A DNA stretch of 64,000 nt from Candidatus Saccharicenans sp. (GCA_024653215.1 JANLFU010000003.1:229325-293324); one strand, 5' to 3'; positions 27,034 to 35,936 are shown, counted from the stretch's first letter. Notes: generated from the sequence alone by a model not told the origin. Numbers and translations: made by a program.

Positions 27034-28287
27034 ATGCGCAAGAGTGAAATCTGGGCCTTTTTCCTGTTGCCTTACGTCCTGGTTCTTGGCCTTTTCAGCC
27101 TGGTTTCCTACCTGAACCGCCAGGCCATTCAGAGCGGCGTGGAGACCCTGGCCAAGGAGCAACTCCAGGCCACGGCCAGCATCCTCAAGGAAAACATCAA
27201 GGAGCTCTTAGACCGCAACGAAACGCCGGCCCGGATCCTGGAAAAGTTTTCCGGGCTGGAGGACGTTTATTTCATCGCCCTGCTGGATGAGAAGGAAAGA
27301 ATCCTGGACTGGCATTCCAAGTTTGAGGGCTACCTGCCCTTTTCTCGCCGCGACCGCCCGGCTGCCGAGTTCTGGGTGATGGATTCCCCCCTGGGCTCGG
27401 TCTTCAACCACTATTCATCTCTTTCCACAAGCGACGGCCGAATATATAATCTATATCTCGGCTATTCCCTGCAGAACCTGGACCTCCTTTTGGTCCGGTC
27501 GCGGAGAAATTTCTGGCTGGTTCTCGGCCTTCTGGCCGTGGCCGGCCTGGTAATTTTTGCCGGCATTTATCGTCTGCATGACAACTTCCAGAGAGCACGG
27601 GGCGAAGCCATTAAACAGGCCGAAGAGAAGGAGAGGTTCCGGGAAATTTCCGGTTTTACGGCCGGGGTGGCTCACGAAATAAAGAATCCCCTAAACAGCC
27701 TGGCCCTGCTTTTTGAACTCCTGGAGAAAAAATCACCTGCAGAACTGGGGCCGCAGATTAGCCGAGGCAAAGGGGAAATCCAGAAAATCGGGACGGTGGT
27801 GGACAGGTTTTCTGAGCTGATCAAGCCTCTATCTCTTCAGAGGGGAAAGTTTTCCTTTTACGATGTCGTCCGGGGAGAGGCAGACAACCTCCAGGCTCTG
27901 GCCCAGGAGCGCGGGGTGACCATAGAATTAAGAGTCCCCGCCTCGCTTGAGGTCGAGGGCGACCGATTGCTCCTGTCCCGGGTCGTCAATAATCTGGTCA
28001 AGAATGCCCTTGAAGCTTCGGGGGCCGGCCAGAAGGTTACGGTGGAGGCTGGTCTTCGCAAGCAGGCGCTTATCTTTTCTGTTAAAGATGAAGGCCGGGG
28101 TATCAAACCGGAGGATTCGGAGAAAATCTTCGAACCTTTTGTCTCTTTCAAGGAAACCGGCCTGGGTGTGGGCCTGTACCTGGTCAGGAAGATAGTCGAG
28201 GCCCACCGGGGTAAAATCTACCTGAGGAGCCGGCCAGGGGCCGGAACCGAGTTCTCGGTTGAGCTGCCTGGAGGTCAAAATGGCTGA
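27034..28287 (+). CDS. membrane sensor histidine kinase
   Basis: A 417-residue kinase. TM1 is residues 7-27 and TM2 about 161-179 (WLVLGLLAVAGLVIFAGIY), enclosing a periplasmic sensor domain of about 130 residues. The phosphorylated His214 lies in TAGVAHEIKNPLNS. The N box is VVNNLVKNALEAS. ATP-lid boxes are VKDEGRGIKPED and GLGVGLYLVRKI. There is no obvious Shine-Dalgarno sequence. Its stop overlaps the response-regulator start by 8 bases, so the two are translationally coupled. The gene follows the lipid-export barrel by 52 bases, suggesting the pair senses envelope or lipid state. The signal is unknown. Confidence 0.93.
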   Translation: MRKSEIWAFFLLPYVLVLGLFSLVSYLNRQAIQSGVETLAKEQLQATASILKENIKELLDRNETPARILEKFSGLEDVYFIALLDEKERILDWHSKFEGYLPFSRRDRPAAEFWVMDSPLGSVFNHYSSLSTSDGRIYNLYLGYSLQNLDLLLVRSRRNFWLVLGLLAVAGLVIFAGIYRLHDNFQRARGEAIKQAEEKERFREISGFTAGVAHEIKNPLNSLALLFELLEKKSPAELGPQISRGKGEIQKIGTVVDRFSELIKPLSLQRGKFSFYDVVRGEADNLQALAQERGVTIELRVPASLEVEGDRLLLSRVVNNLVKNALEASGAGQKVTVEAGLRKQALIFSVKDEGRGIKPEDSEKIFEPFVSFKETGLGVGLYLVRKIVEAHRGKIYLRSRPGAGTEFSVELPGGQNG

Positions 28288-29650
28288 GTCAAGAGGAACA
28301 ATCCTGGTGGTGGAAGATGATGACCTGCAGCGGGAGTTGATTTCTGAAAACCTGAGGCAGGCGGGCTACCAGGTTCTCGAGGCCCGGAACAGCCGGGAAG
28401 CCCTGGACCGGGTCAGCCAAAACCCGGTGGAGATTGCCGTGGTCGATTATAAACTAGGGGAGGAATCGGGGCTGGAGTTGATAAAAGACCTCAGGCGCCG
28501 CAACCCGCTTATCACGCCCATCATGGTCACGGCCTTCGCCAGTGTCGAAACCGCGGTTGAGGCCATAAAACAGGGCGCCTATGATTACGTGGTGAAACCG
28601 GTCGATTTTCAGAAATTCCTGCTGACCCTGGAACGAGCCCGGGAAAGGTTCAGGCTGCAGCGCGAAGTCGCCGAGTTGCGGAATCGCCTGGAGGAGAAAT
28701 TCAGCTTCAAGAACTTTGTTTTCACCTCCAGGGCCATGGAACAGGTGGTGGCTCTGATGTCCAGGGCGGCCAGGAGCGAAGCCACGGTCCTTCTGACCGG
28801 CGAGACCGGCACCGGGAAAGACCTGATTGCCCGCCTCATTCATTTTTCTTCTTCCCGGAATTCCGGTCCCTTCCTGGCGGTCAACCTGCCTTCCATTCCA
28901 GAAACTCTGGTGGAGAGCGAACTATTCGGGGCTGAAAAGGGGGCTTATACCGACGCCCGAGAAAGGAAGATTGGAAAATTTGAAGCAGCCGACGGCGGGA
29001 CACTTTTCCTGGATGAAATCGGAGACCTCCAGCCAGCGGTGCAGGTCAAGTTACTGAGGTTCCTGCAGGACCGGGAATTTTACCGGCTGGGGTCAACCCG
29101 GCCCCTCAGGGCTGACGTCAGGATCATCGCCGCCACCAACCGCAACCTGGAAAAACTGGTCAGCGAGGAAAAGTTCAGGGCCGACCTGTATTATCGGCTA
29201 AATGTGATACGGATAGATATTCCTCCGCTTCGTGAGAGAAAAGAGGATATTCCCCTGCTGGTCGACCATTTTATTCGAGAGTACAGCCGGCGTGAGAAAA
29301 AGAATGTCCGGGGAATATCGGCCGAGGCCCTGAACGTGCTGATGAATCACGATTTCAAGGGTAACGTCAGGGAACTGGAAAACGCTATCGAGAGGGCCGT
29401 TATTTTTGCCGAGGGAGAGGTCATAACCCGGGCCGACCTGCCGGTTTTCCTGGAGATAAAGTCGGAATCAGAACTGGCCGGGGCCGTGGAAGAATCCTCG
29501 AAACCGCTGCCGGACAGGGTGCGAGACCTGGAAATCCGGGAAATCAGGCGGGCTCTGGAGAAGAGCGGCGGGGTCAAGAGCCGGGCGGCCCGGCTGCTGG
29601 GGATTACCGAGCGGATGCTCTCATACAAAATGAAAATATACAACCTCTAA
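28280..29650 (+). CDS. NtrC/AtoC-family sigma-54-dependent response regulator
   Basis: A 456-residue three-domain regulator. The receiver domain has Asp56 (AVVDYKLGEESG). The AAA+ domain has Walker A GETGTGKDLIAR and Walker B GGTLFLDEIGDL. The sigma-54 contact loop reads GAYTDA (residues 221-226) instead of GAFTGA. The C-terminal Fis-type helix-turn-helix is SRAARLLGITERMLSYKMK. The ATG at 28280 overlaps the kinase stop. It is expected to activate sigma-54 promoters when phosphorylated. I found no -24/-12 promoter close by. The GAYTDA loop changes the second Gly of the motif and may weaken sigma-54 contact. Similar variants exist in the family. Confidence 0.93.
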   Translation: MAESRGTILVVEDDDLQRELISENLRQAGYQVLEARNSREALDRVSQNPVEIAVVDYKLGEESGLELIKDLRRRNPLITPIMVTAFASVETAVEAIKQGAYDYVVKPVDFQKFLLTLERARERFRLQREVAELRNRLEEKFSFKNFVFTSRAMEQVVALMSRAARSEATVLLTGETGTGKDLIARLIHFSSSRNSGPFLAVNLPSIPETLVESELFGAEKGAYTDARERKIGKFEAADGGTLFLDEIGDLQPAVQVKLLRFLQDREFYRLGSTRPLRADVRIIAATNRNLEKLVSEEKFRADLYYRLNVIRIDIPPLRERKEDIPLLVDHFIREYSRREKKNVRGISAEALNVLMNHDFKGNVRELENAIERAVIFAEGEVITRADLPVFLEIKSESELAGAVEESSKPLPDRVRDLEIREIRRALEKSGGVKSRAARLLGITERMLSYKMKIYNL

Positions 29651-30927
29651 TCGTAGATCTGCCACTCTCCAGAGTTGTTTTCTGGAATCTTCGATTTTTC
29701 TTCCCAGACCTTGAGCAGATATTCTTTGTTGTCCTCAAAAACCCAGGCCTGCTGCTCCACCACCTGCTCAGCCTGCTCTGAGGTCAGGTCCCAGGTGTTG
29801 CGGACGAAATCGGCAATTCGTGCATAATATAGTGGGGTCACCAGCTCGATAATCTTGAAGCGGTTCCTGGGCCAGGCGTGGAAGGTAGCGGCCAGTTCAT
29901 AGAGGATTTTAACCCAGGAGTCGATCGGCAGGCTAAAATCCTGGACCGACTGCCTGGAAGCGGCTTCCACGGTGGCAAAGGCCTCCTCGGAAAATATTTC
30001 TTTCCATAGAGGTGAAAATTGCTTGAAGCCAACCTTGAACCTGTAGACCAGGTCGGGCAGGGTGACCTCCACCGGTTCCGGCTCCCGGGGTTCTATCTCG
30101 CCCAGGATTTCCACCAGCTGGCTGCCCTTGATGAGCTTCCAGTACTGCTCGTACTGCTCCATCAGCGTGAACAGGATCCACAGTACCTGCCTGAACATCG
30201 GGCCCAGGTGTTTGGAAGGATCCTTGACGTCGTGAATCTTGACCCCTAGGTTGGCCTGGCAGATCTTGAAACCCTGGATGATGGCGTTGGTGGTCATCCA
30301 GATATCAATCCCGAATCGGGCCACGTCTGTTTCCCAGACATCCTGGTCGATGTAGAAGTTGGCCACCTGACTGTTAAAAGCAAAATCACCGCCGATGGGC
30401 TGGCGGATTCTCTTGCCGTACAGGGTCCGGGTCATGTTGTAGACGATGTTATTGGTGATGGTACCGTCGTACTTGTGCCTCTGGTAAATGGGGGCCACGA
30501 AGTCATAGCCCTTTTCCAGGACTGGGTTGAGAAGGTTGAAGATCCAGTCCGAGGTGATGCTTCGCAGGTCGGCGTCCACCACGGCGCAGGCTTTAACCTT
30601 TAGTTTGCAGGCGGCTTCAAATACGGAGCGCAGGGCCGATCCCTTGCCGCCAATTCCCCGGTAAATGGAGACCAGCTTTTCCTGCCAAGGCTTGATCTGG
30701 AATTCCTTGGCTTCTTCGCGGGTATCGTCGGTGGAACCGCCGTCGGCAAGGAAGATCAGGTTGCGTGAGTTCCGGTAATACTTATCCAGGCCGTGGGTGA
30801 CCATCTGAATGACATGGGCAATTGTTTTTTCATTGTTGAAGCAGGGGATGCCAACGATGATATCGGCCTGCCCGATTTCTTCCAGCCTCTTTAAGGTGTA
30901 ACCTCGAAGCGATGTGGTGTAGGCCAT
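29647..30927 (-). CDS. GT-A glycosyltransferase resembling mannosylglycerate synthase
   Basis: A 426-residue GT-A-fold glycosyltransferase. It starts with ADIIVGIPCFNNEKTI and has ADGGSTDDT, the donor-binding IYRGIGGKGSALRSVFEA, the DxD motif VVDADLRS, and acceptor-side blocks IRQPIGGDFAFNSQVA and RFGIDIWMTTNAIIQGFKI. These blocks parallel, from memory, the Rhodothermus mannosylglycerate synthase (GT78) segments RPGKGDGMNTAL, DADI, EQPLGGELLMRREVA and DWGIDTLYTFVTVQQG. The C-terminal helical part of about 180 residues also fits. It lies divergently from the glucosyl-3-phosphoglycerate genes, so a hexosylglycerate-type acceptor is a reasonable guess. It is convergent with the response regulator, the stops overlapping by a few bases. 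No Shine-Dalgarno is evident at 30927. Confidence 0.75.
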   Translation of the reverse strand: MAYTTSLRGYTLKRLEEIGQADIIVGIPCFNNEKTIAHVIQMVTHGLDKYYRNSRNLIFLADGGSTDDTREEAKEFQIKPWQEKLVSIYRGIGGKGSALRSVFEAACKLKVKACAVVDADLRSITSDWIFNLLNPVLEKGYDFVAPIYQRHKYDGTITNNIVYNMTRTLYGKRIRQPIGGDFAFNSQVANFYIDQDVWETDVARFGIDIWMTTNAIIQGFKICQANLGVKIHDVKDPSKHLGPMFRQVLWILFTLMEQYEQYWKLIKGSQLVEILGEIEPREPEPVEVTLPDLVYRFKVGFKQFSPLWKEIFSEEAFATVEAASRQSVQDFSLPIDSWVKILYELAATFHAWPRNRFKIIELVTPLYYARIADFVRNTWDLTSEQAEQVVEQQAWVFEDNKEYLLKVWEEKSKIPENNSGEWQIYD

Positions 30928-31003
30928 AAAGCTATTATCACGACTATTCCCGGATTAGTCAAACTTTAGTTGATTCATCTCTCTACTTGCTTTAGTTTCT
31001 GGT

Positions 31004-31033
31004 TGACACCATCAGCGCCTTGCTGTTATCCTA
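31004..31033 (+). promoter_or_regulatory. candidate promoter of the gpgP-gpgS operon
   Basis: TTGACA (31004-31009), an 18-bp spacer and TATCCT (31028-31033) preceded by TGT (an extended -10 element) lie 60 bases upstream of the phosphatase gene. The -35 context TTTCTGGTTGACA recurs at the promoter near 42309. Confidence 0.55.
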
Positions 31034-31092
31034 AAAGCACCGCGCGGCGTCTTAGACGTCCTTCTAAATATAATCTGAGAGGCAGGAGTCTG

Positions 31093-32112
31093 ATGTCCGG
31101 TCGTTTTGTCATTTTTACCGACCTGGATGCTACCCTGCTGGACCACAGGACTTACAGCTACCGGGCCGCCCTGCCGGCGCTTAGGATGGTTAAGAAGAGG
31201 GGGATACCGGTTGTCATATGCACGAGCAAGACCAGAACCGAGACCGAGACCGTGGCCAGGGAGCTCGGCTTGAAACATCCCTTCATAGTTGAAAACGGAG
31301 GGGCCATTTTTATTCCGAGTGGTTACTTCCCGGGTTCCTATTATAAAAGAGCTAGGATAAAGATTATCAAAAAAGAAGGCTATGAGGTCATTCAACTGGG
31401 AGTTCCTTATCTTCGCCTCAGGTCAGTTTTCAAAACGATGAGAAAAAAGTTCGGCCTTAAGATGGTAGGTTTTGGAGACCTGAGCGTCGAAGAGATAGCT
31501 ATGGTTACGGGTCTCGGCCAGAAAGAAGCAGAACTGGCCAGGAGGAGAGAATATGACGAGCCGTTTTTTTGTGAACACGGCTCTGAGTTTGGGTTGATCC
31601 AGAGCATTGGACATCAAGATAAAACGAAAACTAAGATAAAAGCCAGTATTAATGATGCTCAGAGCAGGAAAATAATTCTCGGTCAAAACCTGAGGCAAGA
31701 AGGGCCTAAAGAGCGGGAAAAATTGCTTCGAAAGATGAAGGCCGTAGCCCGATCACAGGGTTTGAGGATTACTGTCGGGGGCCGGTTTTTTCATCTTACT
31801 GGCCACAATGATAAGGGGCGGGCGGTCAGGATCCTGAAAAAGCTTTATAGACTTGGCCCGGGGAAAATTGTCACTATAGGCCTGGGCGATTCAGAAAACG
31901 ACTGGCCGATGCTCAGGGCTGTTGACCTGCCGGTGCTGGTGGCCAGGCCCGACGGCCGTCACCTCGAAATACTGGAGACGGGAAAACAATTGTTCAGGAC
32001 TTCCCGTCCCGGGCCGGAAGGTTGGACCGAGGCGGTAAATTTCTTGCTGGGCTTGCAGAAATATGTCTCCGGTCAGACTGGGCCGGCTGCCAAGAAAATT
32101 AAAAGGAGGTAA
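31093..32112 (+). CDS. gpgP: glucosyl-/mannosyl-3-phosphoglycerate phosphatase
   Basis: HAD-superfamily phosphatase of 339 residues, of the MPGP family, which removes phosphate from hexosyl-3-phosphoglycerate to give the compatible solute glucosyl- or mannosylglycerate. Motif I is FTDLDATLLDH (nucleophile DxD), motif II VVICTSKTR, motif III the Lys in HNDKGRAVRIL, and motif IV IGLGDSENDWPML. AGGCAGGAG precedes the ATG at 31093. It carries an insert around residues 175-220 relative to the usual length of about 270-300. It is followed after 2 bases by the synthase gene, the standard pairing for two-step synthesis. The symbol assumes the glucosyl form because the partner looks like GpgS. Confidence 0.85.
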   Translation: MSGRFVIFTDLDATLLDHRTYSYRAALPALRMVKKRGIPVVICTSKTRTETETVARELGLKHPFIVENGGAIFIPSGYFPGSYYKRARIKIIKKEGYEVIQLGVPYLRLRSVFKTMRKKFGLKMVGFGDLSVEEIAMVTGLGQKEAELARRREYDEPFFCEHGSEFGLIQSIGHQDKTKTKIKASINDAQSRKIILGQNLRQEGPKEREKLLRKMKAVARSQGLRITVGGRFFHLTGHNDKGRAVRILKKLYRLGPGKIVTIGLGDSENDWPMLRAVDLPVLVARPDGRHLEILETGKQLFRTSRPGPEGWTEAVNFLLGLQKYVSGQTGPAAKKIKRR

Positions 32113-32114
32113 CC

Positions 32115-33326
32115 ATGGCTGATTTCCATCAGAGTGGGGTGGTTCCGACATTCCATCGTTTGGGCGAGTTAAGACTCGAACGTCTGGAAAAAGATTTAAG
32201 TGAATTTAACCGCCATCGACCGATAAGCCTGGTGCTGCCGGTGACGCCGGCCGAGCTGGGCTCTCCGGCCCTTAAGGGGATTCTTCGCCATTTGAAGGAT
32301 ATAAATTATCTGAATGAAGTTGTTGTGGTTCTGGGGCGAACTAACCGAGAAGAAGATTTCTTAAACACCAGAAAAATGTTTTCGGTTTTGCCGCAGCAAC
32401 ACCGGATTATTTGGGCTTCTGGACCGCAGCTGGGAGAACTTTATAATATTCTGGAAGAAGCGGACCTGTCGCCGGGCGGCGACGGCAAGGGACGTTCAGC
32501 CTGGGTGGCTTATGGGTACATCCTATCGAAGGAAGAAAGCCGGGTTATAGCTCTTCACGATTGCGATATCGTTAATTACTCCAGGGAGCTTCTGGCCCGA
32601 CTCTGCTATCCAGTAGCATCGCCCCATATAGATTATGCCTTTTGTAAAGGTTACTATGCCCGGATCACTGACAGGTTGCACGGCCGGGTTACCAGGCTGT
32701 TTGTTTCACCGCTGGTCAGGAGCTTGATCCGGATTTATGGACACCTGCCCTTCCTGGTCTACTTGGACAGCTTCCGCTATCCGCTGGCCGGAGAATTTTC
32801 CATGATCTCAGAACTGGCCAGGATAAACCGGATTCCTTCAGACTGGGGACTGGAGGTGGAAACCCTGGCCGAGGTTTATAGGAATTATTCCCTAAAGCGA
32901 ATCTGCCAGGCCGAGATCGTGGAAACCTACGAGCACAAGCATCAACCGCTGTCGGCTGAGGACCCGACTACTGGGTTAATGAAGATGTCAATAGACATTG
33001 CCAGGGCCATTTTCAGGAACCTGGCCATTGAAGGAATAGTCCTGGCCGAAAGCACACTTAGAACCCTGATAGTCAATTACCAGAGGACAGCCAAAGATTA
33101 TGTCAAGAGATATCAGGACGAGTCGGAAATAAACGGGCTGGTATTTGATTACCACAAAGAAAGCCTGATGACCGAGGCTTTTACCAGGGCTCTGCAAATC
33201 GCCGGGCAAAAATTTCTGGAAGATCCGCTCTATTCGCCTCATATCCCCAACTGGAACCAGGTGGTGGCTGCCATCCCGGATTTCCTGGACCGACTGCGGG
33301 AGTTGGTCGAATCCCTGAACAGCTGA
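32115..33326 (+). CDS. gpgS: glucosyl-3-phosphoglycerate synthase
   Basis: GT81-type glycosyltransferase of 403 residues that transfers glucose from an NDP-glucose to 3-phosphoglycerate in the cytoplasm. Core features are ISLVLPVTPAELGSPALKGI, the metal-binding VIALHDCDIVNYSRELLARL (DCD), FCKGYYARITDRLHGRVTRL and YPLAGEFSMISELARI. These match GpgS rather than MpgS of the GT55 type. A DWGLEVETLAEVYRN block closes the acceptor site. AAAGGAGGT lies inside the end of the phosphatase gene, so the two are coupled. Glucosylglycerate accumulates under salt stress or nitrogen limitation in known producers. It is also a precursor of polymethylated glucose lipopolysaccharides. Confidence 0.88.
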   Translation: MADFHQSGVVPTFHRLGELRLERLEKDLSEFNRHRPISLVLPVTPAELGSPALKGILRHLKDINYLNEVVVVLGRTNREEDFLNTRKMFSVLPQQHRIIWASGPQLGELYNILEEADLSPGGDGKGRSAWVAYGYILSKEESRVIALHDCDIVNYSRELLARLCYPVASPHIDYAFCKGYYARITDRLHGRVTRLFVSPLVRSLIRIYGHLPFLVYLDSFRYPLAGEFSMISELARINRIPSDWGLEVETLAEVYRNYSLKRICQAEIVETYEHKHQPLSAEDPTTGLMKMSIDIARAIFRNLAIEGIVLAESTLRTLIVNYQRTAKDYVKRYQDESEINGLVFDYHKESLMTEAFTRALQIAGQKFLEDPLYSPHIPNWNQVVAAIPDFLDRLRELVESLNS

Positions 33327-33333
33327 TTAAAAT

Positions 33334-33354
33334 GGGGGACACACTCTCGTGTCC
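33334..33354 (+). repeat. short hairpin, possibly REP-related
   Basis: GGGGGACACACTCTCGTGTCCC forms a hairpin (GGGACAC/GTGTCCC) starting 8 bases after the gpgS stop. It begins with the same GGGGGACACA as the intergenic repeats at 55767 and 58980. It has no T-run, so it is a poor terminator but could be a processing or attenuation hairpin. Confidence 0.45.
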
Positions 33355-33421
33355 CAGTTCTTAACCAAATAATAACAATTCCCTTCCTGTTTTTTAACAG
33401 CTGCCGGCTAACCTGTGCTTG

Positions 33422-34615
33422 ATGAAAATAGCTTTGATTATTCTGCTCACCATTTCAGGTCTTTACCTGGTCCTTATGACCATTATGACCATTATTCACC
33501 GTCCCCGCAGGTCAGGCACTACCGGGAAATGCCATCCTGAGCCAGACTTTCGCTACCCGCCGGTCAGCATCTTGAAGCCGATCAGGGGAGTCGAGGATGA
33601 CCTGGAAGCCAATATCGAATCTTTCTACCGACTGGATTATCCGGTCTATGAAATCCTGTTTGCCTTTGATGACTGGGAGGATAAGGCGATTGAAATCATA
33701 AGAAAGGTGAGCGAAAATTATCCCCGGATTCGGACCAAGATTCTGGCCCCCGGACATAATCCTACGGAAAACCCCAAGATTCACAAGCTGGACTTCATGG
33801 AAAAACAGTCTTATGGCCGCCTGCTCTGGGTGGCCGACGCCAATGTCAGGGTCGAGGCCGGAACCTTGAGATGTCTGGTCGATGAATACCTGACAAAAGG
33901 GGCCAGGTTAATTTTTTCGCCGATAATGGGAACTTCCAGCCGCACCTTTGCCAGCCTGATGGAAAATACCAGCCTGAACTTTTTCACTTCCGGGAATGTT
34001 ATCACCTTGTGGAAGTTATTCTCCATACCCGTGGTGATGGGCAAATCCATGCTGATAGATCGTCTGGCGCTGAAGACCTTCGGTGGGTTCAAATATTTCC
34101 AGGACTATCTGGCTGAAGATTACCTCATCGGCAAGTCTTTCCAGGAAAGCGGTTTCAAGATCAGTACCAACTTTACCTGGGTGGCCAACATCAGCCAGCA
34201 GGCTAGTTTTAAAAGTTTTTACAGGAGAATGGCCAGGTGGGCCCGGCTGCGTTACCTGTTAAACCGACCTGCCTATGTATCCGAAATCTTGCTCAACCCG
34301 GTGATCCTGTCCCTGAGCGCGCTGGCCGTATCCGCGGGCAGGTTCTGGGAGCTATTACTGCTGGTGGCGGCCGGAAAAATATTATTGGAATACTTAAATT
34401 TCCTGGCTGTCAATATGCCGGACAGAAGCCGGCTGATCAACCATCTCCTGTTTCCGCTCATGGTCGTAGTGAAGGATGTTATCTTTTTTGTGGCCTACCT
34501 GACGCCTTTCTTCAACACCTCGGTTGACTGGCGCGGGGGACGCATAAGAGTGGGCAGGAATTCTCTCATCTATCACCCGGCCCGGTATGATAAGCTGGTT
34601 TATGAGGAAGTCTGA
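33422..34615 (+). CDS. membrane glycosyltransferase, ceramide-glucosyltransferase-like (GT21/HpnI type)
   Basis: A 397-residue family 2/21 glycosyltransferase. An N-terminal TM (residues 3-24) is followed by the GT-A domain with VSILKPIRGVEDDLEANIES (typical of ceramide glucosyltransferase/HpnI), FAFDDWED, the second acidic motif WVADANVRVE, YLAEDYLIGKSF and RRMARWARLR, the (Q/R)xxRW motif. About four C-terminal TM segments lie between residues 290 and 370. Substrates of relatives are ceramide, hopanoids or other lipids with a nucleotide sugar. It is downstream of gpgS by 95 bases on the same strand and overlaps the following broken gene, so a glycolipid step tied to glucosylglycerate is possible. 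No clear ribosome binding site was seen. Confidence 0.85.
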   Translation: MKIALIILLTISGLYLVLMTIMTIIHRPRRSGTTGKCHPEPDFRYPPVSILKPIRGVEDDLEANIESFYRLDYPVYEILFAFDDWEDKAIEIIRKVSENYPRIRTKILAPGHNPTENPKIHKLDFMEKQSYGRLLWVADANVRVEAGTLRCLVDEYLTKGARLIFSPIMGTSSRTFASLMENTSLNFFTSGNVITLWKLFSIPVVMGKSMLIDRLALKTFGGFKYFQDYLAEDYLIGKSFQESGFKISTNFTWVANISQQASFKSFYRRMARWARLRYLLNRPAYVSEILLNPVILSLSALAVSAGRFWELLLLVAAGKILLEYLNFLAVNMPDRSRLINHLLFPLMVVVKDVIFFVAYLTPFFNTSVDWRGGRIRVGRNSLIYHPARYDKLVYEEV

Positions 34616-35936
34616 TTTAGCCCGCATCGTTGCCGTTCACATGGACCTGGGGCATCTCAGGGCCGCTTTCCCTCTGCGGCGTCTGTCAGAGAAAGATATC
34701 ATTGTCTGGGGTTCCCGCCGCTATGCCGCACCCGGCGAAAAAAAGTACTGGCGAGCCATCAGGAAGGCCTATTATTTCCTTTCAAGAATTGGCTCTTATC
34801 CGGGTAGTGGGGAAGATGGCTCTCAGGATAATCCTGGCCATACAGAGAATCCCGCCTTTATATCCCAGGAAGGATCTAAGTTCTCCCAACCTGGCGGTGA
34901 AGTTTCTCGCCTTTTTGATAAGAAAGGCAGAATTATGCCAGAGCCTGCCTGAACATCTTTCAGATAATCTACCGGTCATTCATACCTTTTACGCCACGGC
35001 CATTGCCCTGGATATGATTTCGGCCCAGGAGCCTAAGCCCCGGGATACTTACCTTTTAATCTGTGATGCCGACATTAACCGGGTCTGGGTGCCAGAAAAG
35101 CCTGAACAGAGTCGGTACCCTGTACCCAGGTGAAAAGGCGTTTGCTGAGCTACGGGGTAAGGCAGGAAAATATTTTCTTCACCGGGTTTCCCCTGCCCAC
35201 CGAGAATATCGGGACCGAAACGGGACTGGAGGTCTTAAAGATCGACCTGCTGGCCAGGCTGAGGCGACTTGATCCCGGAGGGAAGTTCTTTGCCTACCAC
35301 AGTCACTCAGTAAGCCATCTGCTGGGCCTGAAGAGAGTGCCCGAAACCAGTGATTCTCATTTTACGGTCATGTTTGCCATAGGCGGGGCCGGGGCCCAGA
35401 CCGAGATTGTCCGCCGTATCTTGCAAAGCCTGCATCGCTCCTTGCAGGCCGGACAGGTCAGGCTGCTCCTGTCGTGTGGCGTTCAGCGCCGGGTCCTGGA
35501 AAAGACCCTGAAGTTCATCAACCAAGAGGGGCTGTGGAGTCAGATAGACCGTAACATCCATCTTATATTCAACGACGATGTTTTTGTGTATTTTGAGCAG
35601 TTCAACCGCTGGCTTAGGCAGACCGATGTTCTCCGGACCAAGCCCAGCGAACTGTCTTTTTATTGCGCCCTGGGTCTTCCCATTCTCATGGCTGACCCCA
35701 TCGGCCCCCAGGAAGAACTGAATAAACGCTATTTGATGGAAATTCATGGCGGCCTGGTGCCGCCCGGACCTCTCGAATATTGCAGAGAGTGGTTGGCCGA
35801 CCTCCGGGAGAATGGCCGCCTGGCCGAGGCCGCCTGGGATGGGTTCTTGAAGTCCAGGAAATTGGGCACTTACAAGATAAAGAGGTTGCTGGAGCAGGGC
35901 CAGTATTCCGAGGAGATTTCTCCATTAAATCAATAG
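34602..35936 (+). pseudogene. glycosyltransferase-like gene (DUF6938-type?) with two compensating frameshifts
   Basis: A single protein appears spread over three frame segments. Segment 1, from 34602 (or 34587), reads LARIVAVHMDLGHLRAAFPL and continues to KAYYFLSR near 34785. The frame then shifts, and segment 2 reads ALRIILAIQRIPPLYPRKD to LICDADINRVWVPEKPEQSR near 35113. The frame then shifts back, and segment 3 reads VPCTQVKRRLLSYGVRQENI, FFTGFPLPTENIG and on to 35936. The GHxxAA-like start resembles lipid glycosyltransferases such as MGDG synthase. From memory the whole resembles the DUF6938 family. Protein-like sequence persists in every segment, so the shifts are recent or are sequence errors. 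It overlaps the GT21-like gene. Confidence 0.65.
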
